Source: Mucilaginibacter sp.
GTDB lineage: Bacteria > Bacteroidota > Bacteroidia > Sphingobacteriales > Sphingobacteriaceae
Length of the DNA stretch: 43,788 bases
Reading direction: 5' to 3'
NCBI RefSeq assembly: GCF_028288225.1
Contig: NZ_JAQBOC010000044.1
Coordinates: forward strand, 1 to 43,788
Positions within the stretch are counted from its first letter, which is position 1; each line of letters opens with the position of its first letter. This document shows positions 1 to 9,398 of this stretch, in pieces. The translations under genes were made by a program, and so were the position numbers. The notes below the pieces were generated by a model. It ran no database searches and was not told where the DNA came from. It was given only the letters and a program-made list of their open reading frames with translations.

Positions 1-2495
1 TGATAGGTCAGCGAGGGGTCTGAGTCACCGTAGACTTTGGTTTTTGCGTCTGCTGTTATGGTTACCGGCCTTGCCGTAATGTCAAGGTTGGCGCCCGCAT
101 AGCTCAGCGTATAGTTCGTGCCCAGGGCCACCGTGCCCTGCCCAACCGGGTAGCTGCCCACGGCTTCGCCCGATGTGCGGCTCAGCGCGCCGGTAAAACT
201 ATCCCCGGATACCACCGCTCCGGTGGTAACCTTATAGGTTAGCGATGGGTCCGTATTGCCGTAGGTCTTTGTTTGCGCATCAGCTGTTACTGTAACGCTG
301 GCAACAGAAATATTGGCAGTAGTTGCCGCTGTTGTATTAAATGAATAATTACCCGCGCCGGTACCAGTTATCGAAATACCCGATACGCTTACAGTTTTGC
401 CTATGCCTACGTTCTTGTCTGCAAAGTTAGCTGTGGTATAAGAATCAGTGAAAACATCACCAGTCAGACGGTTATCGCTCAGCGTCGCTGTTGCTGAGGT
501 GGTGCCGTCATAAACCTTATTTACGCCGGTTGCTGTTATTGCGAGCGGAAGTTGGGTGATATTCGCTGTTGTAGTTATCGTAGTGCTGGCGAGCGTATAG
601 TTGCCGGAGGCAGGGCCCGTTATAGAGAGAGGTGTTATAGTTACAATCTTTCCGGTGCCTACATTTTTATCTGAAAAAGTAGAGGTAGCGAAATGGACAG
701 TAAGATTATCGCCGCTTATCCTGTCATCATTTAGTATTACCGCAGCCGCCGTTGTTCCGTTATAAACTTTGTTTGAAGCCGAAGCTGTTGCAGTTAATGT
801 CCGGGATGTGATATTGGCTATCGTTGTAGTACTCGAGTTGAAGGTATAATTACCTGCATCGGTGCCGCTGATCGATATACCGCTTACAGTCACCGTTTTA
901 CCGTTGGTAACATTCTTATCCGAAAATGCCGCCGAAGTATAGGCTTCTGTAACCACGTCTGTGCCCAGGTGATTATCACTCAGCGTTACCGCGGCTGTTG
1001 TATTTCCGTCATACACCTTGTTGATCCCAGTGGCCGAAACCGTCAGCGAAGCTTTGGTAATGTTGGCTGTGGTGCCAGCGGTCGTATTACCCAGAGTATA
1101 GTTACCCGCATCGGCTCCCCCGCTGATCGAGATTCCTGATACGTTCACAGTCTTGCCATTGGCAACATTCTTATCCGAAAATGCCGCCGAAGTATAGGCT
1201 TCTGTAATCACGTCTGTGCCGAAATGGTTATCGCTCAGCGTTACTATGGCTGCAGTGGTGGCGTTATAAACCTTGTTGACACCAGTAGCCGTTACTGTCA
1301 GCGAAGCCTTAGTAATATTGGCAGTGGTGCTAGCGGTTATGACGTAGTTTGCATTTGATGACACAATCACTGTTGCCGTTACAGTCTTTCCAGTGCCCAC
1401 GTTTTTATCACTAAAAGTAGCCGTGCCGCCACTTGCTGTGACATTATCCCCGGAGAGCACGCCACTAAGGGCTCCTAATGTAAACGTTGAACCGGCCGTG
1501 CCATCGTACACTTTATTAGGAGCGGTCATACCAGCAGTAATACCTAGCGGATTAACTGTTAAATTATTCGTATTCGAACTTGCTTGAAAGTTTCCGTCTG
1601 CCCCGGTATAAGTAGCATATATATAATTCGCATAAGTATTTGCGTTGATCCTTGTCCCACCAGATGTGCCATTACCAGTTAACGAAACCGTAATTGATGC
1701 TACACCTGAACTACTTGTTATGGCAGTCCCCACCGTGGTACCTCCACTGCCATTAAATTTAAAAGTTATCGGCTCACCGCCAATTCCAGCTCCACCACCT
1801 TTAGTCAAAGTGGCTGTAAGCGTAATTGTCCCACCATATGTTCCGGGACTCGGGGAACTCGTAATGGCTAGGTTAGAGGAAGCAGCATCCGTAAATGTTG
1901 TCTGAGCCGTTGTTCTTGAAGTCTGCCCCACCGCAGTCAACTGCAGTGTTGCGCCTATCTCATCCTCGTCAAGCGGCACTAACCATGTTGCAGTGATGTT
2001 TCCGGTAGAATCCGCTGTTACTGTCCAGGGCAGGTGCGCCTGACTTGTCTGGTTGTCGCCGGTCGGGGTACCCGCATGCAGCACCTGCAGTGTTACCGCT
2101 TCATTTGCAGCAAAGCCGGCGCCGGTAATATATACCGTAGTGCCGGGGGCGTAATCCTGCTGATCGGTCTGTACAGTCGCCGGTTGGGTGGTTTGAGAAA
2201 ATGCGTAAGGTGAAATAAAATATAGCAAACAGAAAATCATTACCGCCCTGGCAGCAAACAAACGTGTAGCGAAAGTAATTGCCTTTACGACGGGCTTCGG
2301 TATAAAACCTTTTAACCGTCTCTTTTCCCCTGGAAAATCATTGATAATGGGTACACCCACTTCGGCATAAAAATCATTATCCAGTGATAATACACTGAAT
2401 TCTGTTGAATTTGATCTAAGGGAATTAATTCCTGTTGATAAAAGAACTTTGTCCTTTAAAGATAAAATCGCCTGCAAGATTCCTTTTTGTGACAT
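1..2495 (-). CDS. Large surface protein with Ig-like, YDG and MBG repeats (3' end outside window)
   Basis: Only the first 831 codons are inside the window; the gene runs off the left edge. Translation from ATG 2495 is unbroken. It has an unusually long leader of about 75 residues before a hydrophobic stretch ending in AYAFSQ, then an IPT-like segment (GTTVYITGAGF), an Ig-like segment, five YDG-type repeats of about 83-84 residues (each with K-V-Y-[ND]-[GA]-T and F-[SA]-D-K-N-V), and MBG-type repeats (K-x-Y-G-[ND]-[ST]-D-P-S-L-T-Y) at 1-300. These families are known from large secreted bacterial adhesins and gliding-associated proteins. A role in adhesion is inferred; the C-terminal sorting region is not visible. 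Repeats at about 890-970 and 1149-1226 are almost identical at DNA level, suggesting recent internal duplication. Confidence 0.85.
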   Translation of the reverse strand, partial: MSQKGILQAILSLKDKVLLSTGINSLRSNSTEFSVLSLDNDFYAEVGVPIINDFPGEKRRLKGFIPKPVVKAITFATRLFAARAVMIFCLLYFISPYAFSQTTQPATVQTDQQDYAPGTTVYITGAGFAANEAVTLQVLHAGTPTGDNQTSQAHLPWTVTADSTGNITATWLVPLDEDEIGATLQLTAVGQTSRTTAQTTFTDAASSNLAITSSPSPGTYGGTITLTATLTKGGGAGIGGEPITFKFNGSGGTTVGTAITSSSGVASITVSLTGNGTSGGTRINANTYANYIYATYTGADGNFQASSNTNNLTVNPLGITAGMTAPNKVYDGTAGSTFTLGALSGVLSGDNVTASGGTATFSDKNVGTGKTVTATVIVSSNANYVITASTTANITKASLTVTATGVNKVYNATTAAIVTLSDNHFGTDVITEAYTSAAFSDKNVANGKTVNVSGISISGGADAGNYTLGNTTAGTTANITKASLTVSATGINKVYDGNTTAAVTLSDNHLGTDVVTEAYTSAAFSDKNVTNGKTVTVSGISISGTDAGNYTFNSSTTTIANITSRTLTATASASNKVYNGTTAAAVILNDDRISGDNLTVHFATSTFSDKNVGTGKIVTITPLSITGPASGNYTLASTTITTTANITQLPLAITATGVNKVYDGTTSATATLSDNRLTGDVFTDSYTTANFADKNVGIGKTVSVSGISITGTGAGNYSFNTTAATTANISVASVTVTADAQTKTYGNTDPSLTYKVTTGAVVSGDSFTGALSRTSGEAVGSYPVGQGTVALGTNYTLSYAGANLDITARPVTITADAKTKVYGDSDPSLTY

Positions 2496-2992
2496 GGTAA
2501 AGTATTTTAAGGTTGATATTTGGTTTGTGAATACTTATTTAAGGCATTCACATTTTTATAACTTATCGTTCTGGTTACCAGAAAATTAAATCCCCGTATG
2601 TGGTAGATACGGATATGCCAACTATTATACCATTCACATTAAAACGAAAGGTATTTTCGTCTTTAATTCCCTTTTTTGCGTCGTTAGTTAGATAAATTGC
2701 CGTATAATTTATTTTATAATTATATTTATGGAATAAATTATTTGTTTAAAAATCAATCACTTACAGATATTTCCCAAAATGGGGAATATCTGGGATATGG
2801 GTAAAATAATTGCCGTTTTTATTCGTAAATAGCACATTATCAATATTATAAAGGTAAGCTCTATAGGATTATACTTATTAAGCACATATATTATTATACG
2901 CTGCAATATATTATTATACGCTGCAATAAAACCCTTGGGCGAGATGCAGAGGCCGGGAAAGCCTTATCCTTTCAATTTTTCATAAAATACGG
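2496..2992. other. Gene-free AT-rich stretch with a 20-bp tandem duplication
   Basis: No convincing coding sequence is seen here. It is the upstream region of the minus-strand surface protein and probably holds its promoter, but I could not pick one with confidence. A perfect tandem duplication of a 20-bp unit (ATATATTATTATACGCTGCA) lies at 2886-2905 and 2906-2925. Confidence 0.5.
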
Positions 2993-3199
2993 ATCAAGGT
3001 GGATATTCCGCTGATCTTGACCACCTGATTCATGGATCGGTTGACACCCGATTCCGCTGCAAATTCTATAATAGACTAGAATCAGGAATAAACATATTAG
3101 AGGCTAAAGTTTCAGAATTAAGTAATGACTTTATTAAAATTCAGGGTTTGAATCCTTTAATTGATAAGCAATCAACACTTCAACCAAAATCGATGTAAT
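2993..3199 (+). pseudogene. Unidentified decayed coding remnant
   Basis: An open frame of about 68 codons without a start codon begins after a TAA and ends in TAA at 3197-3199. It reads smoothly, with an amphipathic, coiled-coil-like part (NILEAKVSEL) towards the C-terminus. I do not recognise the family. It may be the 3' end of a truncated gene, because the flanking DNA is also made of gene fragments. Confidence that it was ever a gene is modest. Confidence 0.25.
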
Positions 3200-3209
3200 C
3201 AACTGAAAA

Positions 3210-3425
3210 TCAGAGCAGTAAAGAAACAGACGGGCGGAAAGCCTGACTCGGACAGGCTCCTATTTGTTGTTCAGAAACATGCAGCTTCACATCTTCCGAA
3301 CGTTCGTAATTAATCCGGTTGTGATCGTCCCCGGTATAGTTTTTCATCGGGTAGGTCGGTTCATTTTCCAGGTCGGCATCCATGCCCCAGCCGGGAATTT
3401 TTTTATAGTCTTCGTTGGTTTTCAT
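3210..3425 (-). pseudogene. Truncated small conserved protein next to a formaldehyde dehydrogenase remnant
   Basis: The N-terminal 45 residues (MKTNEDYKKIPGWGMDAD, then P-T-Y-P-M-K and DDHNRINYER) look like a small Bacteroidota protein of roughly 110-130 residues that I recall lying beside zinc-dependent formaldehyde/alcohol dehydrogenases. The last 25 residues (SQAFRPSVSLLL end) do not fit, so the gene appears cut by a deletion. Its ATG overlaps the stop of the dehydrogenase remnant by 4 nt (ATGA, 3422-3425), preserving the original operon joint. Function unknown. Confidence 0.45.
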
Positions 3426-3655
3426 GGGATCAATACGGTTTTAATACAATTATCCAGTTTCGACGAAAACAGGCGATAGGCGTCTGATACTTCTTCTAAT
3501 GGTATGCGATGGGTAATCAGACCCATAGGGTCTAACCCGCCCGATTGGACATGATCGATCAGCTTTGGCAACAGCCGTTTGACGGAGGACTGGTTCGCAT
3601 GGATGGTGATGCCCTTATTGACAATGTTGCAATAAATGCTCGTCCACAATCTATT
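3422..3655 (-). pseudogene. C-terminal remnant of a zinc-dependent alcohol/formaldehyde dehydrogenase
   Basis: About 75 residues match the end of medium-chain zinc-dependent alcohol dehydrogenases of the glutathione-independent formaldehyde dehydrogenase type: ITIHANQSSVKRLLPKLIDH, then ITHRIPLEEVSDAYRLFSSK and DNCIKTVLIP, the usual C-terminal substrate/NAD-fold segment. The catalytic zinc domain and the Rossmann core, some 300 residues, are missing. The frame is lost just above 3655. A full-length member is about 380 residues, so this is a 5'-truncated pseudogene. Confidence 0.7.
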
Positions 3656-3702
3656 TCTCCACGGTGAGCCGGCAATACCTGGATATGCTGGCTGCGGCTT
3701 AT

Positions 3703-3861
3703 TTACAGCTTTTCAAACCCTCCACTAACTGCCATAATTGGCCCGGGATCGTTGATAATGGCCTCCAGGATCTCAAAGACAATACCGGCTGCTGGTCGCA
3801 ATTTCACAGCCATGAGTATTTTAATGCCTATGTCTGCGATTATAACACCGCCTGAGATCAT
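3703..3861 (-). CDS. Possible small hydrophobic protein, unrecognised
   Basis: A 52-codon frame from ATG 3861 reads MISGGVIIADIGIKILMAVK, continues with an amphipathic stretch rich in Ile, Ala and Gly (AGIVFEILEAIIND), and ends at TAA 3703. Codon use looks coding-like. The same region is also open on the plus strand. It could be a small intact protein or another fragment in this decayed interval. Function is not assigned. Confidence 0.25.
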   Translation of the reverse strand: MISGGVIIADIGIKILMAVKLRPAAGIVFEILEAIINDPGPIMAVSGGFEKL

Positions 3862-4080
3862 GGTGCAGCTGGCCATTCTGCACCCTTTAACTGCGGTGGT
3901 GATTTTTTTTAAATTTTTTAAACCAGTCTTTAGATTTTCTGTTGATCTTATAGTTTTAAGTTTATTAAATTAACTACGATTTAAATTAATAAACTGTTAG
4001 CTGTTATTTGTTTACCAAAGTTCGATAGGGACAGCTATCAGCAACTTAAAAAAAATCAAAATATTAAAATCAAGTACGAG

Positions 4081-5853
4081 ATGTATATATTAGGTATCAA
4101 CGCAGCCTTCCACGATTCCGCAGCCTGCATATTAAAAGACGGACAATTACTTGCAGCTGCAGCAGATGAACGTTTTACGCATATCAAACATGGCAAACGC
4201 CCGGTACCGTTTTCTACCTGGGAACTGCCTTTTCATGCAATTGATTATTGTTTAAAGGCAGCGGGCATTCACTTAAAGGACATTGATCATATCGCTTATT
4301 CCTTTGATCCTCACCTGCTCTTGGGCGATCATACCGGAAAAACTCAAATCGGAATACCACTCGAACCAGGCGATGACAAGCTGGCAAAAGAATGGTTCAG
4401 CCCCTGGGACCCATTATTCCTGTCATCCATCGTCAATGCCCCGCAGCAATTGGTTGATGGGTACCCACATCATTTGCAGCAGCGCTTCATCGGAACCTCG
4501 GTAAACGACTTTGAATGGCACTTTGTAGAGCATCATATCGCCCACGCTGCAAGCTGCTTCCATTGCTCGCCCTTCGAGCATGCGGCTGTCATGACCATGG
4601 ACGGCCGCGGGGAAAAGGCAACGGCTACCTACAGCATTGGAACGGGTAATAGTTTGTACCGCATAGGCCAGGTCAACATGCCTAATTCGCTTGGACTGCT
4701 TTATGAAGAAATTACTACCCACCTGGGCTTTCTGCACTCATCCGACGAATACAAGGTTATGGCATTGGCCTCTTACGGTAATCCAGTTTATGCAAATGAC
4801 TTCAGGGAAATGATCCGGTTGGGCGAAAACGGCCTTTATACGGTTAGCAACCAAAATCTGGAAGAGCGTTTCGGCCCCAAACGGCTGCGGCATGAAGAAT
4901 TTACGGGCAAGCATTTTGACATCGCGCATTCCTTACAGCTGGTACTGGAAGAAACGGTTTTAAAGATTACTGAATGGCTGCACCGCAAAACAGGGGACGA
5001 AAACCTTTGCTTTGCAGGCGGCGTAGCACTGAACTGCGTCCTGAACGGACGGATCCGCGAACAAGGCTTGTTTAAAAACATATGGGTGCAACCGGCATCG
5101 GGCGATGATGGCACCGCGCTGGGCGCCGCTTTGTGGATCGACGCCCAAAAACGCAATAGCCTGAAGGAGCGTTTTGTTATGGATCATGCCTATTGGGGAC
5201 CTGAATACAGCGACGACGAGATCGAAAAATTCATCAAAAGGGCTAAGGTCCCTTATAAAAAGCTGAGCAATGTTGCTGAAGAGGCTGCTGAAATACTGGC
5301 GCAGGACAAGATTATCGGCTGGTACCAGGGCAGGATGGAATATGGACCGCGTGCTTTGGGCAGCCGGTCTATACTGGCATCTCCCATCAGTCCTCAAATG
5401 CAGTCGCGGCTCAACGAGGTGAAAGACCGCGAGGATTTCCGGCCCGTAGCGCCGGTGGTGCTGGAAGAGGAAGCCGGCAACTGGTTTGAAAATGCCGTTT
5501 ATTCGCCGTTTATGTTATTTGTTTACAGCGTGAAGGAGGAAAAAGCAGACCAGATACCTGCGGTGCGGCATGTGGACGGAACGGCCCGTATCCAAACCAT
5601 TAACCGCGGGCAGCATCCTCAATATTATGACTTGTTAACGGCTTTTTACAAAAAAACAGGTGTTCCGGTCTTAGTTAATACCTCATTCAACACCCTCGGC
5701 AAACCTATTGTTTGCTCGCCGCGTGATGCTATTGAATGTTTCTGGACCTCCCCTTTTGATGCACTGATTATCGGATCTTTTTTAATTGAAAAAAATGAAC
5801 ATTCAACTATCCGTAGTAATTCCTACTTACAGGCGTCCGGAACTATTGCTTAA
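4081..5853 (+). CDS. NodU/CmcH-family carbamoyltransferase
   Basis: This 590-residue protein matches the O-carbamoyltransferase family (NodU, CmcH, NovN, TobZ), which moves a carbamoyl group from carbamoyl phosphate, through an adenylate, to a sugar hydroxyl. The N-terminal Kae1-like, metal- and ATP-binding domain begins MYILGINAAFHDSAACIL and contains HHIAH at residues 151-155 and DGRGE. The C-terminal domain holds EYGPRALGSRSILA from residue 420 and LVNTSFN at 531-537, both hallmarks of the family. Length is typical. The 3' end overlaps the next gene by about 59 nt, so the two are probably co-translated. It likely decorates the glycan made by the adjacent glycosyltransferases; the acceptor cannot be told from sequence. 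Confidence 0.92.
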   Translation: MYILGINAAFHDSAACILKDGQLLAAAADERFTHIKHGKRPVPFSTWELPFHAIDYCLKAAGIHLKDIDHIAYSFDPHLLLGDHTGKTQIGIPLEPGDDKLAKEWFSPWDPLFLSSIVNAPQQLVDGYPHHLQQRFIGTSVNDFEWHFVEHHIAHAASCFHCSPFEHAAVMTMDGRGEKATATYSIGTGNSLYRIGQVNMPNSLGLLYEEITTHLGFLHSSDEYKVMALASYGNPVYANDFREMIRLGENGLYTVSNQNLEERFGPKRLRHEEFTGKHFDIAHSLQLVLEETVLKITEWLHRKTGDENLCFAGGVALNCVLNGRIREQGLFKNIWVQPASGDDGTALGAALWIDAQKRNSLKERFVMDHAYWGPEYSDDEIEKFIKRAKVPYKKLSNVAEEAAEILAQDKIIGWYQGRMEYGPRALGSRSILASPISPQMQSRLNEVKDREDFRPVAPVVLEEEAGNWFENAVYSPFMLFVYSVKEEKADQIPAVRHVDGTARIQTINRGQHPQYYDLLTAFYKKTGVPVLVNTSFNTLGKPIVCSPRDAIECFWTSPFDALIIGSFLIEKNEHSTIRSNSYLQASGTIA

Positions 5854-6766
5854 CTGCCTCCGCGCAGTTTATACACAGCGGTTCGCCGCGGGCGCTTTTG
5901 AAATTATCGTTGTTTCCGACGGCGCCGATCCGCTTTCCGAAAAGGCTGTCACGGCTTTTAACAAACACAGGGCACTTCCGGTGCAATATTATGCGCTGCC
6001 TGCCAAAAAAGGCCCTGCCGCCGCTCGTAATTATGGCTGGCTTTTGGCAAAGGGAGCACTGATCGTTTTTACGGATGATGACTGCCAGCCTGCCAATAAT
6101 TGGCTCTGCTCTTATTACGAGCGTTTTGTTACTGATAAAAGCAAAGTATTTACAGGCAAAACCATTGTCCCGCTTCCAGCCTGTCCGACCGACTATGAAC
6201 GTAATGTCGCTCATTTGGAAGAAGCCGATTTCATTACCGCCAATTGCGCCTGTTCAAAACGTATATTGCTGGCAACGGGCGGCTTTGATGAACAATTCGC
6301 CACGGCGTGGCGTGAAGACAGTGACCTGGAATTCAAACTGATTAAAGCCGGCATTTGGATCGAAAAGGTGGAATCAGCAGTCGTTACCCATCCGGTCAGG
6401 ACAGCCAAATGGGGCGTTAGCATCAAAGAGCAAAAAAAGACCATGTATAATGCATTGCTGTACAAAAAATGGCCGGAGCTTTACAGGCAAAAAATACAGC
6501 CAAATCCACCGGTTTATTATTATGCAACGCTCAGCTTTTTCCTCCTAATGCCGGCCGGCGGGCTATTAAAAACGCCCTTACTGATTACCGCCGGACTGAC
6601 CGGCTGGCTTGCCCTGTCAGTGTTTTTTGCCTTCCGCAGGCTGAAGTTCACCAGCCGGAAGCCGCGTCATTTATTGGAAATGGCGGTTACATCGTTGCTG
6701 ATCCCCTTCCTGTCGGTTTACTGGCAATTTTATGGTGCTTTTAAATACCGGGTACTATTTTTATGA
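5795..6766 (+). CDS. Glycosyltransferase family 2 with C-terminal membrane segments
   Basis: A GT-A fold transferase: VVIPTYRRPELLLNCL near the N-terminus, PAAARN, then the metal-binding D-D-D at residues 94-96 and a later WREDSDLEFKL motif typical of inverting GT2 enzymes. The last 80 residues hold two hydrophobic segments, suggesting attachment to the inner membrane. I chose ATG 5795; an in-frame TTG at 5786 would add three residues. It starts inside the carbamoyltransferase gene and its stop overlaps the next ATG (ATGA, 6763-6766), so the three plus-strand genes form one tight operon. The sugar donor is unknown. Confidence 0.9.
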   Translation: MNIQLSVVIPTYRRPELLLNCLRAVYTQRFAAGAFEIIVVSDGADPLSEKAVTAFNKHRALPVQYYALPAKKGPAAARNYGWLLAKGALIVFTDDDCQPANNWLCSYYERFVTDKSKVFTGKTIVPLPACPTDYERNVAHLEEADFITANCACSKRILLATGGFDEQFATAWREDSDLEFKLIKAGIWIEKVESAVVTHPVRTAKWGVSIKEQKKTMYNALLYKKWPELYRQKIQPNPPVYYYATLSFFLLMPAGGLLKTPLLITAGLTGWLALSVFFAFRRLKFTSRKPRHLLEMAVTSLLIPFLSVYWQFYGAFKYRVLFL

Positions 6767-7752
6767 AAGTACCGGCCGATATCAAAAAGATCATCGTCTT
6801 CCGGGCGTTGCAGTTGGGGGACATGTTGTGCCATGTGCCGGCCATGCGCGCTTTACGCCATGCTTATCCGCAAGCTCATATCACGCTGGCAGGCTTACCC
6901 TGGGGAAAATCGTTTACGGCGCGATACTCCGCTTACTTTGATGATTTTATCTGGTTTCCGGGTTATCCCGGTTTGCCCGAACAACCGGTTGACCCTGTAG
7001 TGTTCGCTTCGTTTTTGAACAAGGTGCAAAGCCGACATTTCGACCTGGCGCTGCAAATGCAGGGCGACGGAACCATCGTTAATGCTATGGTTGAATTGTT
7101 TGAAGCGCATTATACTGCCGGATTTTACTTACCGGGTGATTATGCGCCTAACGTTGATTACTTTATGCCTTATCCCAACGAAGGCTCCGAAATTGAGCGG
7201 CACATTAAGCTAATGGAATTCCTTGGCATTTCCTCACAAGGCATTGATCTGGAGTTTCCGATAAGCCGGCAGGATCAGCAGGATTACGATGACCTGAAAT
7301 TGCATTTGCGCTATAAGGAATATGTTTGCATCCATCCCGGGTCACGCGGCGCCTGGCGACAGTGGCCTGCCCGCAACTTTGCGGCTTTGGCCGATTATGT
7401 CGCTGATGGTGGTTTTGAGGTGGTGCTCACCGGCACAAACGAAGAAACGGAAATTGTAAGCGCGGTAATCAGCTGCATGGAAAAGCCGGCCATAAACCTG
7501 GCAGGAAAAACCAGCCTCGGTGCAATCGGCATATTAATAAAAAATGCCGGTGCACTTATCTCGAATTGCACTGGTGTGTCGCACATGGCTGCCGCATTTA
7601 AAACGCCCAGCATCGTTATCAGTATGGATGGTGAGCCCGAACGCTGGGGGCCCATTAACAAGAAAATTCACCGCACCATCAACTGGCTGGATCAACCCGG
7701 TCTTCAAACGGTGTTCGAGCAGGCGGCGGAGCTGCTGCAAACACCGCATTAG
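6763..7752 (+). CDS. Glycosyltransferase family 9 (heptosyltransferase-like)
   Basis: The 329-residue protein has the layout of ADP-heptose:LPS heptosyltransferases: an N-terminal Rossmann half starting IIVFRALQLGDMLCHVPAMR, and a C-terminal half with CIHPGSRGAWRQWP and NCTGVSHMAAAF, the donor-binding region. GT9 enzymes add heptose or a related sugar to lipid or polysaccharide acceptors on the cytoplasmic side. It is the last gene of the plus-strand operon. Its final 74 nt are also coding on the other strand, because the convergent GT9 gene ends inside it. Confidence 0.88.
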   Translation: MKVPADIKKIIVFRALQLGDMLCHVPAMRALRHAYPQAHITLAGLPWGKSFTARYSAYFDDFIWFPGYPGLPEQPVDPVVFASFLNKVQSRHFDLALQMQGDGTIVNAMVELFEAHYTAGFYLPGDYAPNVDYFMPYPNEGSEIERHIKLMEFLGISSQGIDLEFPISRQDQQDYDDLKLHLRYKEYVCIHPGSRGAWRQWPARNFAALADYVADGGFEVVLTGTNEETEIVSAVISCMEKPAINLAGKTSLGAIGILIKNAGALISNCTGVSHMAAAFKTPSIVISMDGEPERWGPINKKIHRTINWLDQPGLQTVFEQAAELLQTPH

Positions 7753-8836
7753 GCGAAAAATCGGAATCCGTCAGTTCTTCAATCGCACAAACAATGGCAT
7801 GTTCGTCCGGCATAGGTATCTGCTGCTGATACAGGAACGTATTGACCTGCCTGATTACTTCATTTTTGCTTTGGGGTGCCGCATGAGGCTGGTAAGGCAA
7901 AACCCTGCAAGGTACCTTCCACGGCGTATGCTGCGGATTGGTAAGCGCGTAAAGGACAACGACCGGCGTTCCTGTCGCCGCCGCGATGTGGACGGTGGCG
8001 GTATTCACAGATACCACCACCTTCGCCATTCCAATCAGCGTTATAAATTCTTCAAGCGTAAATATTCCTGCTACGTTAAAGCTCTGCATACCAGTCTGTT
8101 CCTTTAAGGTTTCGCATAACGCCCGCTCGGCTGCAGCTCCGGTAATTATCACCTGGTAACCTTTCCTTTTAATCAGCTCTTTTCCGGCGGCGGCCCATTT
8201 TTCCACAGGATACTGCCGCTTAGGCTCACTTACACCCGGATGAATAATCAACCAGGATTTATCCGTTGCTATCCCGATATTGTTTAATTTTTGCAGAATA
8301 CATTCTTTCAGCTCGGTGTTGATGGTCAATAGTAACCTATCGTTTAACGTAGTGGCGCCAACAGCTGCAACCAATTCGAGGTCACGCCTCACCTGGTGCC
8401 TGATAATCGAATAAGGCTCTTTGTCGGGCACCCAATCTGTCAATAACCGGTAAGGATTTTCACGGCAAAAAGCCAGTCGTTTTGAAATACCGGCCAGGTA
8501 GGCCAGCATTACGGTGGGCAAAGGATTCTGACTGTATACCGTAAAAATTACCGCGGCGTCGAATTTTCGCGTCCTGATCTCTTGTACGGCATTCTCAACA
8601 GCGCCGGCCTCCGCTGCTACGTTATTTTTAACCCAGGGAACATCAAAAATCATCACTTCGTCTATGCCGGGCATCAGTCTGGCTATACCGGCCGCCATAG
8701 ACGATGTAAGCACTGTTATTTTGCAGTTCAGACTTTCCTTAAGCGCACGCAGCGCAGGGCCGGTCATCAGCAGATCGCCCATGTTATCCGGGCGGATACA
8801 AAGTATATTTTTACAACCCTGCCAACTATTCTCCAT
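7679..8836 (-). CDS. Second glycosyltransferase family 9 (heptosyltransferase-like)
   Basis: 385 residues: the start region ILCIRPDNMGDLLMTGPALR is the GT9 N-terminal signature, HPGVSEPKRQYPVEKW lies mid-protein, and NTATVHIAAATGTPVVVLYA with a following H-T-P-W-K motif marks the C-terminal donor site. It follows the GmhB-like phosphatase gene with an 11-nt overlap (8826-8836), which supports a shared heptose pathway. The C-terminal tail of about 35 residues beyond the usual domain (A-A-A-P-P-P-A-R) runs antisense into the opposite GT9 gene. Acceptor and exact donor are not determined. Confidence 0.88.
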   Translation of the reverse strand: MENSWQGCKNILCIRPDNMGDLLMTGPALRALKESLNCKITVLTSSMAAGIARLMPGIDEVMIFDVPWVKNNVAAEAGAVENAVQEIRTRKFDAAVIFTVYSQNPLPTVMLAYLAGISKRLAFCRENPYRLLTDWVPDKEPYSIIRHQVRRDLELVAAVGATTLNDRLLLTINTELKECILQKLNNIGIATDKSWLIIHPGVSEPKRQYPVEKWAAAGKELIKRKGYQVIITGAAAERALCETLKEQTGMQSFNVAGIFTLEEFITLIGMAKVVVSVNTATVHIAAATGTPVVVLYALTNPQHTPWKVPCRVLPYQPHAAPQSKNEVIRQVNTFLYQQQIPMPDEHAIVCAIEELTDSDFSPNAVFAAAPPPARTPFEDRVDPAS

Positions 8837-9398
8837 CTTTATTCAAGATAAATTCTGCTGCTTCATTAATATTCTTTGCTTGGGCTATTGGCCGTCTAAA
8901 GTCGCCTCGCAGCCATTCTGTTTCGTTCCCATTCTCAATTAAAATACTTTTGCAGCCGGCTCTGTTTCCTGCTTCCACGTCATTCAAAATATCACCGATC
9001 ATCCAGGACTCCGCCAGGTCAATACCCAGTTCACGCGCAGCTTTCAGTAACAGTCCGGGCTGCGGCTTGCGGCAGTTACAGACGGTTGCATACAAAGGAT
9101 CAGTACCTTTAGGGTGGTGAGGACAAAAATAAAAGCCATCCAGCCGGATACCGGCCGCAGCCAGCATCGTTTTTATTCGGGCTTCGACCGCTATCAATGC
9201 CTGTGCACTAAAATAGCCCATCGCGATACCGCTTTGATTGGTAATGATCACCAGGCGGTAGCCCTGTCGCTGCAATTGCTGCAAACCAATTAGACAATTC
9301 GGGCTGAAGGCGATTTTTTCCGGGTCTGCATTATAAGGAAGGTCGGTTATCAGCGTACCATCCTTGTCTATAAAAACGGCTCTCCGGGCAGTATTCAT
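8826..9398 (-). CDS. HAD-family histidinol-/heptose-bisphosphate phosphatase (GmhB-like)
   Basis: 190 residues with the full HAD signature: FIDKDGTL with nucleophile D11 and acid/base D13, the motif II region VIITNQSG, a K-P motif III (NCRKPQPG), and motif IV IGDILNDVEAG. The CPHHP and CNC pairs are the zinc-binding loop typical of GmhB, which dephosphorylates D-glycero-manno-heptose 1,7-bisphosphate at C7. Placed between GT9 and GT4 genes, with an overlap at each end (9395-9398 and 8826-8836), it fits ADP-heptose supply. A histidinol-phosphatase role is possible but less likely in this context. Confidence 0.88.
   Translation of the reverse strand: MNTARRAVFIDKDGTLITDLPYNADPEKIAFSPNCLIGLQQLQRQGYRLVIITNQSGIAMGYFSAQALIAVEARIKTMLAAAGIRLDGFYFCPHHPKGTDPLYATVCNCRKPQPGLLLKAARELGIDLAESWMIGDILNDVEAGNRAGCKSILIENGNETEWLRGDFRRPIAQAKNINEAAEFILNKDGE

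Noticed and set aside
1393..1905. Open frames on the plus strand inside the surface protein gene
   Set aside because: They are Pro/Val-rich mirror images of the repeat-rich minus-strand gene, which has continuous, domain-supported coding.
2886..2925. Tandem 20-bp duplication as a regulatory iteron
   Set aside because: Only two units and no gene that would use them nearby; more likely a replication slip.
4423..5397. Minus-strand open frames inside the carbamoyltransferase gene
   Set aside because: The plus strand carries all family motifs; the antisense frames have no recognisable domains.
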